Positions 47,671 through 60,289 are shown, numbered from the stretch's first letter. The stretch: DNA of 64,000 bases from Hyaloperonospora brassicae (GCA_947650285.1 CANTFL010000554.1:36666-100665), one strand, 5' to 3'. A program made the numbers and translations. The notes: generated by a model not told the origin, from the letters alone.

Positions 47671-47875
47671 TTCACTCTTACAGCAAGTTAGTGGCTCGCT
47701 ATGAAATGCTCGAGATAAAACTTCGCGGGGACCATGCATTGTGTAGATTCAATCGGCCTGCAGTTATCTGCGGGTTGGTACTAAACGTGATCCATCAAAT
47801 CTGGTGAGAGGTATTGTCTCCACAGGTCGGAGCACTCGGCCAAAAGAAAGTGATGCATTCCAATCAGTACTTGGA

Positions 47876-48600
47876 TATATAGCCACATAATATTTGTGCG
47901 TAATAGTCTTAGCATCATTTTTATATAGACGAATTTCACATCGTTATTAGTAAGCAGTATCAACTAATCTGTTGTCAGAGATATCCAGTACGATTAACCA
48001 TAAATCGTAGCGGTGCAATTATAGAAGCTGAGTCGGCGATAAGCAATCTGTGCATATGTTGGTAAGTCATACTAGCAGCACGCCTCGATCTCGTCCATAG
48101 AGTGTAGTTGTGCTTTTCATGATCATCTATTGATGCCTCGTCTTCAATGACTGAATATAGTAATCAAGCGCAATATATGTGGCATGCGTATGCAACAGAC
48201 GCTGCATATCGAGATTCATCTTGCATCTTGAATATAAAAATCTATGGAGGCAGAAAGTGAGATGATAGAGAAAAATTACAAAGCAGACCGGACACACACG
48301 GAATATTCTCAGTTAATACGCCTTGAGATGAAAAATATGACGAAAACAGACACGCATCAGCAATTAGTAAAATACGATTAAGCTATCACTTCTCATTGTA
48401 ATACAATACAAGCTACCGACACTGTCACAATGTATGCAAATGTCTTATATCCTCACGTACACTGCAGATGCATAGGAATGACTAATCGCCTGTACGCACA
48501 AATTGTACAGTAATTATTTTGTAGAAGTGAATCCAATATAACGTATCATGCCAGATTATGGCCGACGACCATTTTTTGGCCGATAATTGGCAGTAGCTAA
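47876..48600. other. Intergenic, no gene recognised
   Basis: Begins where inverted-repeat homology ends. AT-rich, no supported feature. Confidence 0.5.
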
Positions 48601-48604
48601 TTAA

Positions 48605-50067
48605 ATGTTAGATCTGACAACTCTGAGTGATCTGATTGGCTTGTTTAACGAATGGGTCAGTTTATATCCGCCCAAATGCGTCAAACGCGTGTTGTTCACA
48701 TACTGCAACGACGCACGATGGAGAAGGGACAGGTCCATGGCCAAGAAGACCTCTAGAAGACTGTTAGTGCTCGTGAGCGTAGTATGTCGTGGGACACCGT
48801 TCGCGAATTTTTCCAGCAATCTTAGAAAGAACGATCCGCCGCCGCGCTATCCAACAGGTCTCTGGCGTGTCAATAGAAAAGACCCGGACCACCGCCCGTT
48901 CTTATCCAATTATTTTTTATATGACAATCTCAGGACGTGGATCGAAGGGATGCAGCGAAAGAGTCTATCTGTTTTGCGTCAGACGGTACTTAGCAAGCGA
49001 ACGAGGCGTACTGCGTGTTTGCCTTCCCGCGCGATCGGCTGGGGTCCTGGGCGACAGGTGAGTCAAGCAACTTTTTCCCGTCACCCCAAGCCCTGAAATC
49101 GAGTCCATCAAGTGATATTTCGCGCACGCACCAAGTCGGGCAAGAGACCCTCGATCATTTTTTGAACCAGATGATTAAGCACGCGATCGAGCACAAACTA
49201 ATTAACGACTGCATGTTTAATATGGACGAGACGGCATTTGGTCGGAAAATGAAGTCAAGGAAAGTCACCGCTGTGCGTGGGTCGAAGCACGCTTGGGCAA
49301 AGTGTATAAAATTGTTTTTCCACCCGACGCTAGTCGCCTGTGTTAGTGCCTCCGGATCGTGTCTACCGCCATTCTTTCTGCTTCCAGGCCAACTTATGAA
49401 CCGTGACATCCCGAGTGAGTAATCCGTCTCTTGTGCTACAGTTGCCGTCATTTGAAGGAGTTCATGAACCAAGCTATCTTTGTCAAGTTGTCAAGAACTT
49501 TGCAGCAACCGTAACCAGCAGCGTCATTTGGTCATGGCTGCGCATCTACGACGGTTGTTAGATTCATTACAGCAATAGAATCGTTGAGAAGGCGATTCAG
49601 ATGAAGGTCAGTCTATTATTTTTCTCGCCAGACTGCATACACATCTTGCAGCCTTTAAATGTCTCTGTTTCTAATCTCTTTAGGACCAGCCTGCGTCGCT
49701 CCGTGTACCGCTTCATGATCGATGAAGATGTGTCCAGCTTTACGGGAAAACAGTCAATCACAGTATCATCAAGCGCGTGGTATAATAGCGTGCTTGACAG
49801 CCAAAAACATGGCTTCTAGATTTACCAGCACTGGCCTTTGGCCAATCCCAGTACCCAAAATGCGTGCACGTAGAGAATTTTACGCCAATGGAAGTGTTAA
49901 AAACGGAAGAGTACCAAGCAATTCGGTATGGCTCACAGTACGACAAGAGCTCCGTAAGAAGTTACTTTTCCTTCCCACATCCATCAGCTAAATGCAAAGG
50001 AAAGCGCAAGACAGTAAATATTCTTGATCGCATCATGAATCAAGAGCATCTGCAACTGACCGAGTGA
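48605..50067 (+). pseudogene. pogo/Tc5-like DDE transposase, decayed
   Basis: The DDE_1-type catalytic region is clear. FNMDETAFGRKMKSRKVTAV holds the first Asp, followed by RGSKHAWAK, then LVACVSASGSCLPPFFLLPG (49215-49395). The second Asp region has decayed (IYDGC, then HYSNRIVEKAIQ, about 49545-49600). SPDCIHILQPLNVSVSNLFR covers the third catalytic region (49627-49690). A C-terminal part ends GLWPIPVPKMRARREF. The N-terminal helix-turn-helix part (48605-49050) is poorly preserved. Stops and frameshifts occur throughout. Terminal repeats were not found. Confidence 0.8.
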
Positions 50068-53000
50068 TACAATTTGGTTTTGTATCAGATTTGTAACGGC
50101 CATAAACTGACCCATTTGTGGAAACTCCAGTAGTTTGCCACTTTGCTTTGTGCGATAAGTATCTCATGAATATGGTTTGCTGCAACGGTGGTCACGGTCT
50201 TCCTTTTTATGCTATTTAAAAGCAGAAAAAGCGAAAACTGAATTCATAATTCAATATGAGGTAAGGTATAAGAATCCCGGCCATACACCGGTATCAAACC
50301 TTAGTTATGTTTACAATTATTCGATCTTGTCTTAATTCTATTTAAGTACGAGCGCCAAATTTAGCAAACCTCTTACCACCCATTTCGTATGTCTAGCAGC
50401 AATAAATGGTAAATGAGGTAAATATAGGCTCACAACAACTAACAAGATATGCTGAGCAAACAAATACTTTTACACCTAATTTTTATTTGTTTTTACTTTG
50501 TAAGGTGAATTTTAAAGCATAATAATAATAAAACAATAATACAATTGACATATTGCGGTGTCGAAGACATGTAATGGACTCTCTTTGTTACATATATCTT
50601 ACATTGCACCAGCACAACTTACAGTTGCAATGCATATCTGACCCCTTTTTATAACCATGTCTTAAACTATCCAAACACTTGCAGTAGTTAAGTACCAACA
50701 GCTACAGCAGTACTGCAGCGCAAGACGAATACGATTCGAATTTGAATCATATACAGCAATGAAAATATTAAAACCTCAATACCATGAATGACACAAAATC
50801 TTTATAATATAGTCACGTTGCACTAGCATATACAAAACTTTGATATACCTCGCAATGATACCGATGGAAATGTTTCGAATCATAAACACATTGCTCTAGC
50901 ATATCTAGAAATCGCGATTTCGATAATTAGGAATTTCTTGTTCAAGCAGGTTAATTCCGGCAATGATTCATTGACCATACGAAGTCTTGTTGGCTCTGTC
51001 GATTCAGTGTACTTAAGCGTTATCCATGAGTTTGTGGGCGCCAAATTTTCATTAAAAGTATGGCTAAAAATGCGCCGTGTAAGCGTTACAAAAGACGGCC
51101 TTAGTGCTACACTCGACCAAATTACACGGCGATGACCGCACGGGAGGTGGTGAAGACGTATATATGCGATAAATAAGTATATTTACCCACTATTACTCTG
51201 TAAGTATTCATCAGCTAGTAGCCAACCGATGTAGTACGTGCAACGGCGCGGGTCGCGAGCTTTCCACAATTGTTCAAGCTCTTTTGTCATTGCGAATCAA
51301 TAAAGTTCAACCTACCATTTTATCTAGTTAGGGACTCTATAAATACGATAAAAATGACGTATAATTAGGCCAAGATATGGTTGCTGAAGTTGCACTGCGC
51401 CGAATAGTGAACGTTCCACTTCTATTTTGAATCGAATTTGATCGGATTCCTGATTTTAATCGACTCGCTGTCGAATGTATCGAGGTCTTCAAACTTCGAC
51501 AAAGGGTTTGCGAAAAGATACCATGGTCACGATCATGATATGATTTATTGATTGCAATGCTTTAATTGAACTCGCTAAAATCAATAAGATCTGCAGCTTT
51601 AAATGGAACAGGTGACGTTTTAGTCGGAGTCGTAGGTACAATTCTAAGATTCACCAGGCTAAAGCGTTTATCAGCAAAATATACCGTGAATAGGTGATTT
51701 AAAGCTTGCGATAAAGATATGCATGTGCTTTCTACGTAGATATAGTGTGAATAATACAAAGGCATGCAAAAAGGCTCTTACTACATCATGCCACCATACC
51801 CTGGACATTGCTTGTATCTAGAGCAAAGAAGTTTCATATTCGATGTTCCTTTGTCGCCGCCACATGTGTGGCTATATCGTGCATATAATAATGAATATAC
51901 TTATTCTTAGCAATGAGTCTATTGCAAAACATTTCGCCGCAGAAACGCATCCGATTGATCATAAATTAACTTTGCTACGGTCTTGTACATCTTAATCAAT
52001 ACTGTGCGTATAAGTAAAGAGCAAAAAAATTGGATATGGGCTCTCAAAAAAGCAGTTCCAGAACTAATTATGATCATAGTTACGTTAAATCAAATCACTT
52101 TCATTCGAGTTCTACCTTAAGGTCATTTTAATCAACGAAGGCAATAATAGTAACGATCTGTGTACCTGCACCACCCTTGCTGGATACACAATCCAGTTTT
52201 TGTAGCTTTTACATGTTACGCCGAAAAAACCCTTACGTATTCATATAATAACACCTGGTAAATGTCTTGATCTTCTGCGATCACAAATCAATCGGCAACT
52301 GAATATTTACAATCTACTTAACGAAGCATAGTTACGTCACAAGAATCGTTCTCCTCCGAGTAGGTCGAATGCGTTAAATTACACGTCGCGGAAATCTTTG
52401 GAGAAAAATAAACGAGTCAGCCACACAGATCTGGATTAAAATGGATAAACGCCTAATAACGATGGATCGTCTCGTTATAGCGCGAAATACCGACATGTTC
52501 GACTGGACATACCTACGCCGTTTCCCAGATTTTTTTGCTAGTCACACGAAGCGCTTATATGATGGTTCTCCCTGTCTGGAATAGGACTATAAGTAGTTTC
52601 TCGTACACTCCATTGCTTGTAGATCAATTCTTTAATGCATGAGAGATGCCTCATTATGAATTTAATGAAGTATACGTTTTTGTTTAACTGCCTGTCTCGA
52701 CAAGAGAGGCCAGTTGTGACCTTTGTCTATAAGGATTTTGAGACTTTCTGATTTATGAGTGATAATTGATGGGTAGGCATTAGATATGACGATTATAATA
52801 ATTTTCCGTGAAATCTTTTCCTCCTCGTGCTACAAGCACGTTTATTGCATGTATAGAGATAAACAATGAATATTACTTCGCTACCTGTCACTGATAACTA
52901 TTGTTCTCATGATCATTGCTAAGGTGTGCTACCTACAGAAGTGTTAAAGCTGTTGCATGCTTGATCGGCCCTCATTCATAGACGTATACAGGTATCCAAA

Positions 53001-54530
53001 GGTATTGATTGGCAACGACCAGGGCCTTGCCGTAGATCGAAACCGAAACCTCTTGTACTTTAAAAGAGAATCATACCACTAGACCACAAGTCATATCATC
53101 TGCTTTTAAGCTTTCGAGCAGTATAGAGGCCTTGTGGTCGAATGTTTGATATTTTTTCTGGTCCTTTTTGCCTGTCCGACGCCGACAAGCATGAAATACA
53201 TGCTTTTTACTTGTTTCGCGGCACAATCCACTAGCATCACCTCCTACTTATGTGGAGTCACCTTGGTGGAAATACTGATGCTAATGTCCACTTTTCAGCT
53301 TCCGCTATTGCATTCTCGGAATGTCCGGAGTAGCTTGTAAGACGGTTAAGGGACCCCTTTCATCTAGTGACGCGCTTCCAGAGACATGAACTGATCTACA
53401 TGAGGCTATGTCAGAGATGTAGCGATTCACTTGTGAAGACTGTTCCTAACAATTTAATTGAATGAATCTATCAGATGAGTGGGCCAACCTTACCGCTACA
53501 ATTGCAAAATTTGCCCTCCAAATTATTGAGCAGCTTTTCCTTAAGCGCTTTTGCGGGTATAGGTATGATCGAATTGTTATAGAACTTAGCTGGGAAGGAA
53601 AGTTGGGATGGTTAAAAAAAGTCGGCGCTCTGTAAAATAAATTGGGGCCACCAACATTGCAGAATATTTCAGTTGTTTATAATCTGGACTTCTATGACCT
53701 GAGTTTTGATTAAGGTCGCCAACGGCAACCCGGTCCTAGGAGGCTCCCGTACATAGTTGTCAAAGTTTGTGTAACAAACCATACGGAGGACATTTTTTCA
53801 GTCGCGAGTGTGTCCTTCTACTTTCTGAGAACTACGGACGAATTTGCGTGATATAAAGAACTTTTATTTTCACTTCGACTAGCTCAGTTTCTAGCTTATG
53901 CGCCCCTTTATGCTGTCGGTGACAGTACACAAAAAAATTTGCTCGGCTTCGGTAACCTCTAATCCTCCCCAAGTCCTAAATCTTTACTTTAAAACGGATT
54001 ATTGCGGATGACCCGAATGTGGAAGGCTGGTGCCACCACGACCGCAAGTTCAACCTCATCAAATGTGACGTAGGTAATCTAGCGATACGAAAGGGGTCAT
54101 ATGTTGGGCTACACATTCTTCTTTAGGATCATCTAGATTACTCTGTTCAAGCTATCCTGGGCCGTGCTATATATCAATGGTGTGAAATGTCGCTTAACGC
54201 GGACCTCGAAGCTCGTTTAGGATCAGCCGCACCGAATCGAAAGCTTGATTGCCCTTACAGTCTTAATGTATCGGTTAAATATTTCCCACACGACAGAATA
54301 TGGGATAAAACCCTTGCATGTCTAGCGGCGTAGCAAATAAGGTTGCCGTCACGGGGTATTTTCTGTCGACAAGCGTAATTAATAATATACCTCACTACCC
54401 AAACATTATTTATGTGGTATATCAGCAATCAATTCACGCAAAACTGCGATGTTCGGCCCATGGATTAAGTGCAATTAGTTAAAGCAGCAAGTCTCTTTTG
54501 TATGTGGCGAGACCAAATGACATTTCTAGA
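50068..54530. other. AT-rich interval, no gene recognised
   Basis: Many stops in all frames. A tRNA-like relic is listed at 53024-53092. Short peptide-like stretches at 53480-53620 and 54000-54070 look like decayed coding DNA, but I cannot assign a family. Confidence 0.5.
53024..53092 (-). tRNA. tRNA-like relic (tRNA-Pro-like 5' half; pseudogene or SINE head)
   Basis: On the minus strand a typical A-box/D-arm segment, TGGTCTAGTGGTATGATTCT, is followed by a 5-bp anticodon stem (CTCTT/AAGAG) and a B-box-like GGTTTCGATC. Acceptor ends GACTTGT/GCAAGGC pair at six of seven positions. The anticodon loop is two bases too long and the T stem is poor, so a functional tRNA is unlikely. Confidence 0.35.
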
Positions 54531-54798
54531 CATGGAATGGGGCACACTTTCAATATTTACTTGGTAAGTCCTTGTATCTGAATCGTACAAGGATTTGCAC
54601 CCTCATAACCCCACATTCACCGTACGTGCAGATAAAATGAATTAACTGAGCAAAAGTTGCTACAAGTTTGAAAAGTAAAAATCTATAGTTAATGCTACTT
54701 TAATCCTCTATATTATGCCTTTTTATCTTCCCAGCACTATATAGTATACAAGTTTGCAATGTACAATCTCTATCATCGCCTATTGCGCGCGTCTAGCA
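54530..54798 (+). repeat. Solo Gypsy LTR (3' end certain, 5' end estimated)
   Basis: The sequence up to 54798 ends ATTGCGCGCGTCTAGCA, identical to the 3' end of the LTR at 55905, and then diverges at once. The 5' boundary is a guess from the 272-273 bp family length and a GGGGCAC match near 54539. Confidence 0.5.
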
Positions 54799-55632
54799 AC
54801 TACTAGGAATTTATTTGGTTAAATTAATTGAGGAGCACGATTGTCGCCCATGCGATGAGGGCCATGAATACTAGACGTCATATTTACCTTACGTGGACCA
54901 ACCTTAAGATTTTGATTAAACACCTTTCTATATGTAAAATAAACAACTGATAATAAGGGGCACTTCTTAGATATTTATACCAAAAAATTTACAACAAGAG
55001 ATGACGCCAGCCATGCAATGCTTGTATTTTTCTTTATTTAGTTTTTTAATAACTGACAAGAGTTGGTGAGGTTTTGCGCGTATTCCTATCAAAATAGGAA
55101 GTCGCCGACAAAACTACTCTAGCCTGAAGATGATCTCTGAGATATATGCTTGAATAAACAAAGGAGCCGCTTTTCACCCCCTACTTTTCGCCAATTACAT
55201 CCCACCCTCTAACTTTACACGTGCATACTTCCTTTACACTGTAGTCGGCAAAATTTAAATCGATGAAAGAACGTTTACAAAACGCATAACTTCACGTGAA
55301 AAAATCGGCTGAAATTATACCTGTATTGAAACGCTTTTAGTTTACACTGTATGATGGCCTACTATCCGTACGCGCAACTATGTCTAGTTACTACTCGTTT
55401 CCTTTTGGTGAGCGACATAAGTGCTGCCATTTGTCCTCTGCACCAAATTAATTGTAAATTTACCAATGCGGACTGCAGGAGTCAAAAGGGGTGCTTACAT
55501 CTTCCTCTGTTGTATCCTGCTTCTCCGCAGTTTCTGCATCGACGTAAAGACCGCAAAGAATTTATCCTGACTTAAACCTGCAATGCATCCCGTTTAGTAG
55601 AATTCTGCGATTGGTGCCCAAGACGGTACCAG

Positions 55633-55905
55633 TGTTACGGGGCACTGACGACGACGTACTGGACTACCAGTACGAAATTAATCTTTCACTGACCATAGTG
55701 AAGGTCAGTGCCCTGTTAGGTGTAAACACTACATAGAGGAAGGTAACGACTAAGGTAAAGACTGTAGTCGTGGTAAAAGTACAACTTTTATTTGATACAA
55801 TTAAGTCCTATCACTCTTGTTTCTCTGTTCGTCTTAATTTTAATTAGATCAATATGACTAAAAGTATGATGACGTCTTCTCACCACCTATTGCGCGCGTC
55901 TAGCA
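55633..55905 (+). repeat. 273-bp Ty3/Gypsy LTR
   Basis: Begins TGTTACGGGGCACTGACG and ends GCGCGCGTCTAGCA. It is followed by TCGATTGGTGG, the likely start of the primer-binding/leader region shared with the element at 2.97 kb. The leader (55906-56200) precedes gag. Confidence 0.8.
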
Positions 55906-56200
55906 TCGATTGGTGGGTTGATATCATCACGATATTAACCAATGAGTTGACCCTACTGTCATCCCAACAATATCAGTATACTTAGTGATATTGTTAAATG
56001 AATATTCAACGATATATTCTTTACTGCCATTTTCTCCTTAATGGCAATTTCATTAACGGGGTATCCCTTGACATCACCCCCTCTTAACTGACAGTCACAC
56101 GTTGAGATTCGAAACTTGGTGGCCACCCGTTGTACACCATCGAGCCGAAAAGCACTTGTAGAGTCAGATCCATTTTCTGAACTTGTCACGCAAAGTTAAC

Positions 56201-57060
56201 ATGTCTATGCGGGGTGAATCAAAGACCACAAAACTCTTTGCTGCGCCAGTCTCTGCGGCAGATGATGTGTCTTCTACTGATCGTTTTCTGCCTGCAGCAC
56301 ACTTTGCTGCAAGCTCACGTGGTATCCCACCTCGTGCACACGATGACCCCGAGTCAGGGGTCAGCTACACCGGCGAGTCAGATGTGTGTGACTCGAGAAA
56401 GGCTCCAGAGGCATCGCTTGTGGTGCCTCGTTCGTCGAAATATCTGCCGAACAAATGGACTCGCGACTTGCATCACAGTCTTTTTGGCAGCGATGATGAG
56501 TTTAATTACTCATCACCACGGTCAACTCGTGCCTCTTCTCACGAGCGCGTTGACGATGGCGCGATCCGTCGTCACTTTAAATCTATGGTACCATGAAGGT
56601 AAAACGTCAAAGTATGATGAGCTGAAGACGTGGCGCCTGCCCGATCAGCTCGTCAATAGATTGCATTATAAGACAACAGTACCATCAAATCCTTTTATTA
56701 GATTCGAGAAAGCTCCAAGGCTTAGGTTTCAGTGCGAAGAAGTTTCGCGCTGAAGAATACTTTAATTTTGATGCGTTCCTCCAGCATCGATGGTACAATG
56801 TAACTAAAAGCGTGAAAAGACTTCTCTTTTGGCAGAGTTGAACGCGTTCGTTCAAGGCGACATGAATTCTGGACGTGAAGCGTGGCTATAAAAACTTGAA
56901 ACGTTGCGCGTCAAGTTTGAAAAGAGAACGCTAACCAGTGCACGAAATTGGTTGTATCGTATGTCACGTGAGGCAGGCATTACTTGCCTCACATGGGGTG
57001 ATCTATGTGCAAATTTTGCAGACAACTGACAGCGCGCTATAACGGAAGTCTCTTTTTAGC
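56201..57060 (+). pseudogene. Ty3/Gypsy gag remnant, antisense to pol
   Basis: ATG at 56201 opens a frame to 56596 containing SYTGESDVCDSRKAPEAS. The core follows in another frame with HRWYN, then WLYRMSREAGITCLTWGDLC near 56940-57010. It aligns with the minus-strand gag at 1.6-2.6 kb. It stops about 100 bp before the chromodomain of the opposite-strand pol. Frameshifts and stops are present. Confidence 0.7.
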
Positions 57061-57139
57061 TTGCCCTGGGGAAGGGCATACATCTCGGCTGATGTGCGGG
57101 ATAATGATTCAAACTTATAATCCGTTAATAAGCAATAGT

Positions 57140-60010
57140 GCGTGTTCACCGATGATCCCTCGGACCAATCGAATTAGTCTCGTCATATTGGCGGGCGAGA
57201 CTATCAACATCAGCCATCGAATGGGACCGAGGCTCCCAACAGTCATACGAAGGTGGATACCCCCACCAGCGAACTAAGTAATTTGTTCGCCCCCCCCGCT
57301 CTTCACGCGGTGGCTCAATACACGCCCCACGTGAAAGCTTCAGTCACCGTGATATTCAACTAGCGGCTCTGGTAGAGGTGGAAAGACAAGGTCCGGCTCA
57401 GCCGCCGGGCCTGCAGGAGATTTGTGCCCGCGATTCCCGCGTCCTGACCGAGTTGAGGGAGGACGTGGAGCACGATTACAGTCGTCGGCACAGTTTTATG
57501 AGGACCATGCGACGGATTCGTATTGATCGGGAGAAAGACCGATCAGAATTCGCGTTCGCTCCGCTTGAGAACGGACGCAAGATTCTTCACTTGAGCGACG
57601 AGCTAGTCGCGGCTCATCGCGAGACTGTGTTGCGTAGGTAATAATTGAGAGTTTGGTCCGTGATCACTAGAGTCTGTTGAACATTCTTAAGCGGGAGGTT
57701 GTCTCCGTTATCATAAAAGGCCTCTTATTGATAGTACCGGCGGATACCACCAACATAGAACATATAAGGCGTTCGCATCCTACGAGGAAACTTAATGGTG
57801 ATGCACTGTCTTGTCAGTGCAATACACGAAAGGGACTGATGTATCTCGGCAGTCATTCACTACTGCTGACATTCGTGACTGCGTGTCTAGGTAAGTTTAC
57901 CGAAGACCGTAAGAATGGGTTGTTAATCTTAAATGAAAGAGCTTTTGCTCTTCCATTCTTGTCAGAGTTCCGCTTCTGCCGATCCACCGAGTTTAAAATG
58001 GATTCCTAAACGAAACGGAATACCGCCTCTCGAGTCAATAGAGAGTTTTTTTGCTGACTTCTTGTTGTCCCTTTCAGTGCGCTTCGTGCACACTGCTATT
58101 AGTGTTTTCGCTTCGTCAGCGAGGGTGTCAACTCCCTCGCTGGTGTGATGTGGTAAGGAATCATCGTCATCTCTACTGCTAAGATCCACCTCAAACGTAT
58201 CGACGTGTGCGGTGGTACGTGATGAGCAAGAGACAACACTGTTTTTGCTCGAGCGAGTCCCTCCTCCCTTAATTCAAAGTCAATCAGTCTAAGAGTGGGA
58301 ATACGAGGGTGGTATAATCCATTCACATAGAACAGTGTATGCGTCGTGGACGCATGCACAGAGTTGTTGATGGAAATTTCGACCATCGGCAAGACCTCGC
58401 TCCTACTTGAAATTGAGTGGACGTACCCTCAGAGTATTTCTTCAAGGACACGGTTTGCATGTTCTGTATGGCCATCTGTTTCGGGTAATCAGAGATGTGC
58501 ATCTTCAACCGTATTTCCAAAGTGCGGACACGGATTGCAAAAACGCCGCCGTAAACCGAGGGTCACGGTCGAACACGAGTTCACGGGGTAAACCGTGGAG
58601 TCGAAATACTGGGTCGATGAAAACACGCGCACATCCATGTGCCGTGATCGACTCGGGTACTGCAGAAAGATGGTGCATCTTGCTGAAACGATCCACAAAC
58701 ACAAGAATATCATTATTCTTGGGAGTGTCGGTGCATAAACCAAAGCCAAAAACCATGGAACGGACTACCAACACTTCCGGGACCGGCATAGGTTGCAACG
58801 GTGCGCGAGACGAAGGTCTAGGCTTCACCCGCTGACATACCGCGCAAGAACGAATGTACTTGCGCATGAACTGATACTATCGAGGCCAGTAAAAGTCACA
58901 ACTTACCGAAATGTAAGTATTTTCTCTACCACGGTGCCCGCCTGTTGGCGCATCGTGATATTCGAACATGCGTGAACGCAAATCATCATGATCAGGTACG
59001 ACGAAACGAGGCGTGTCGCCGATAACTGCTATATAGTACAGCAGACCGTTTCGAGTCGTATATCGATCCAAAGAGGAAAGTTATAAAGCCGGCAAATCTG
59101 ACAAGGATTTCAGGGATGGATTCGCAAGGTAATTTACCAAACGGAGGAGATTCCTATATCTTGCGTATGCCGTCCGCGCGTCATCGAGTAATAACGACGA
59201 CGGCACGCTGACCGACAGTGATGCAACGTTGGGCAATGCCTCACTGCGGACGCCTGTATTTGGCTCAAAATCGGACCGACGCAAAAGTGCATCAGCGACG
59301 ACGTTCAGTCGTCCTGGTTTATACTCTACGGAGAAGTTGTACTTCGCGAAGAAAGAAAGCTGCATCGCCATTCGTTGCGAGATTTGGGGAATGTTTACGG
59401 CCGTGCGTAGTGACGCATGGTCCGTATAGACGATGGACGGTCTATCTCCCAAAAGATAGACGCGGAACTTAGCCAGTGCATACTTTATGGCAAGATGTTC
59501 CTTGTCATGCACTGGGTAATTGCGCTCAGCTTCTTGCAGCTGACGAAATTGATACCAAATGACGCGCTCCGCGCCGTCTGTGTCGTACTGCATCAAGACA
59601 CAGCCGATTGTGTACTCGCTAGCGTCACAGACCACACGTAATGTTCTGTCCTGATCGGCAATCTCCAGTATGGGCGATTGCATCAAGCGCTGCTTGATAC
59701 CTTTGAAATAACGCTGACAGTCAGCGTTCCATGACCACTTCACATTTTTCTTGAGCAAACAAGAAAGATGCACAGTCATCTCGGCGTGGTTGCGTGAGTA
59801 CATATGAAAGTACGCCGCTAGCCCAAGAAACTGGCGAAGTCCTTTGACATCTATTGGCACGGGCCAGTCGGTGATCGCATTAATCTTTCGGGATCAGGGC
59901 TTACGCCATGTTTACCGACGATGCACCTAAGAAGTGAGATTTCGCTGGCCGCGAATATGCACTTCTCGAGGTTGGCGTACAACTTAATTTTTCTACTCGC
60001 ACTCAGAATT
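57140..60010 (-). pseudogene. Ty3/Gypsy pol remnant: RT end, RNase H, integrase, chromodomain
   Basis: Reads from 60010 downward. The RT thumb (LYANLEKCIF, VSPDPERL) is at 60000-59870. It leads into LRQFLGLAAYFHMYSRNHA and RNase H (RVVCDASEYTIGCVLMQY; VYTDHASLRTAV) at 59860-59081. An integrase zinc-binding part (HDAPTGGHRGRENTY) lies at 59071-58877, and the integrase core ([38 protein letters not shown]) at 58867-58100. A chromodomain (FHVGRVLSHR, TYLVRWWGYPP) is at about 57340-57150. The catalytic fingers and palm of RT are missing, so the element is truncated upstream of 60010. A plus-strand 87-codon frame (57378-57641) overlaps the integrase-chromodomain linker, as in the copy at 1 kb. Confidence 0.88.
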
Positions 60011-60179
60011 TACACTCATGATAGCTGGACCACACCCTTTAGCATCCCATGTGTTTCCACATATTGTGCTGAATGGCATTGCACCGCATTACGCGTCCGT
60101 TGCTTCTGATTGGTCAGATAAGGGGTTATGCTGGGGGGTGGTCCATATATCAAAAGGGTGTGGTTCAGCCATCAGGGCC

Positions 60180-60289
60180 CTAAAAGTATGGTGGAGCTTG
60201 CTAAAAGTGTGGCGGAGCTTGCTAAAAGCGTAATGTGGTGGAAATAGCAAAACGTGTGGTGGAATTAGCAAAACATGTGGTGGAAATAG
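60180..60289. repeat. Five tandem units of about 21 bp
   Basis: Units start at 60180, 60201, 60222, 60248 and 60269. The third is 26 bp. Consensus resembles CAAAACGTGTGGTGGAAATAG. On the minus strand it would encode a 7-residue FPPHVLL-type repeat, but no surrounding gene supports translation. Confidence 0.85.

Larger units (their letters stand above)
45779..47690. other. Non-homologous block inserted in the right arm
   Basis: Has no counterpart in the left arm, where the two flanks are about 100 bp apart. It holds a Copia-type LTR (47240-47670) and about 1.4 kb of unassigned sequence, including a 114-codon plus-strand frame (46446-46790) with no recognised family. Confidence 0.6.
29870..47875. 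repeat. Right arm of giant inverted repeat, with two insertions
   Basis: Mirror of the left arm, read on the opposite strand. It is interrupted by a Copia element (39953-45098). Around 45.54 kb it lacks about 230 bp that the left arm has at 18236-18470. From about 45779 to 47690 it carries a second, non-homologous block that includes a Copia-type LTR. After that, homology to left 17709-17880 returns at about 86% and ends near 47875. Confidence 0.93.

Noticed and set aside
53134..53340. 68-codon frame with hydrophobic stretch
   Set aside because: No homology, no second supporting exon, and an AT-rich desert context.
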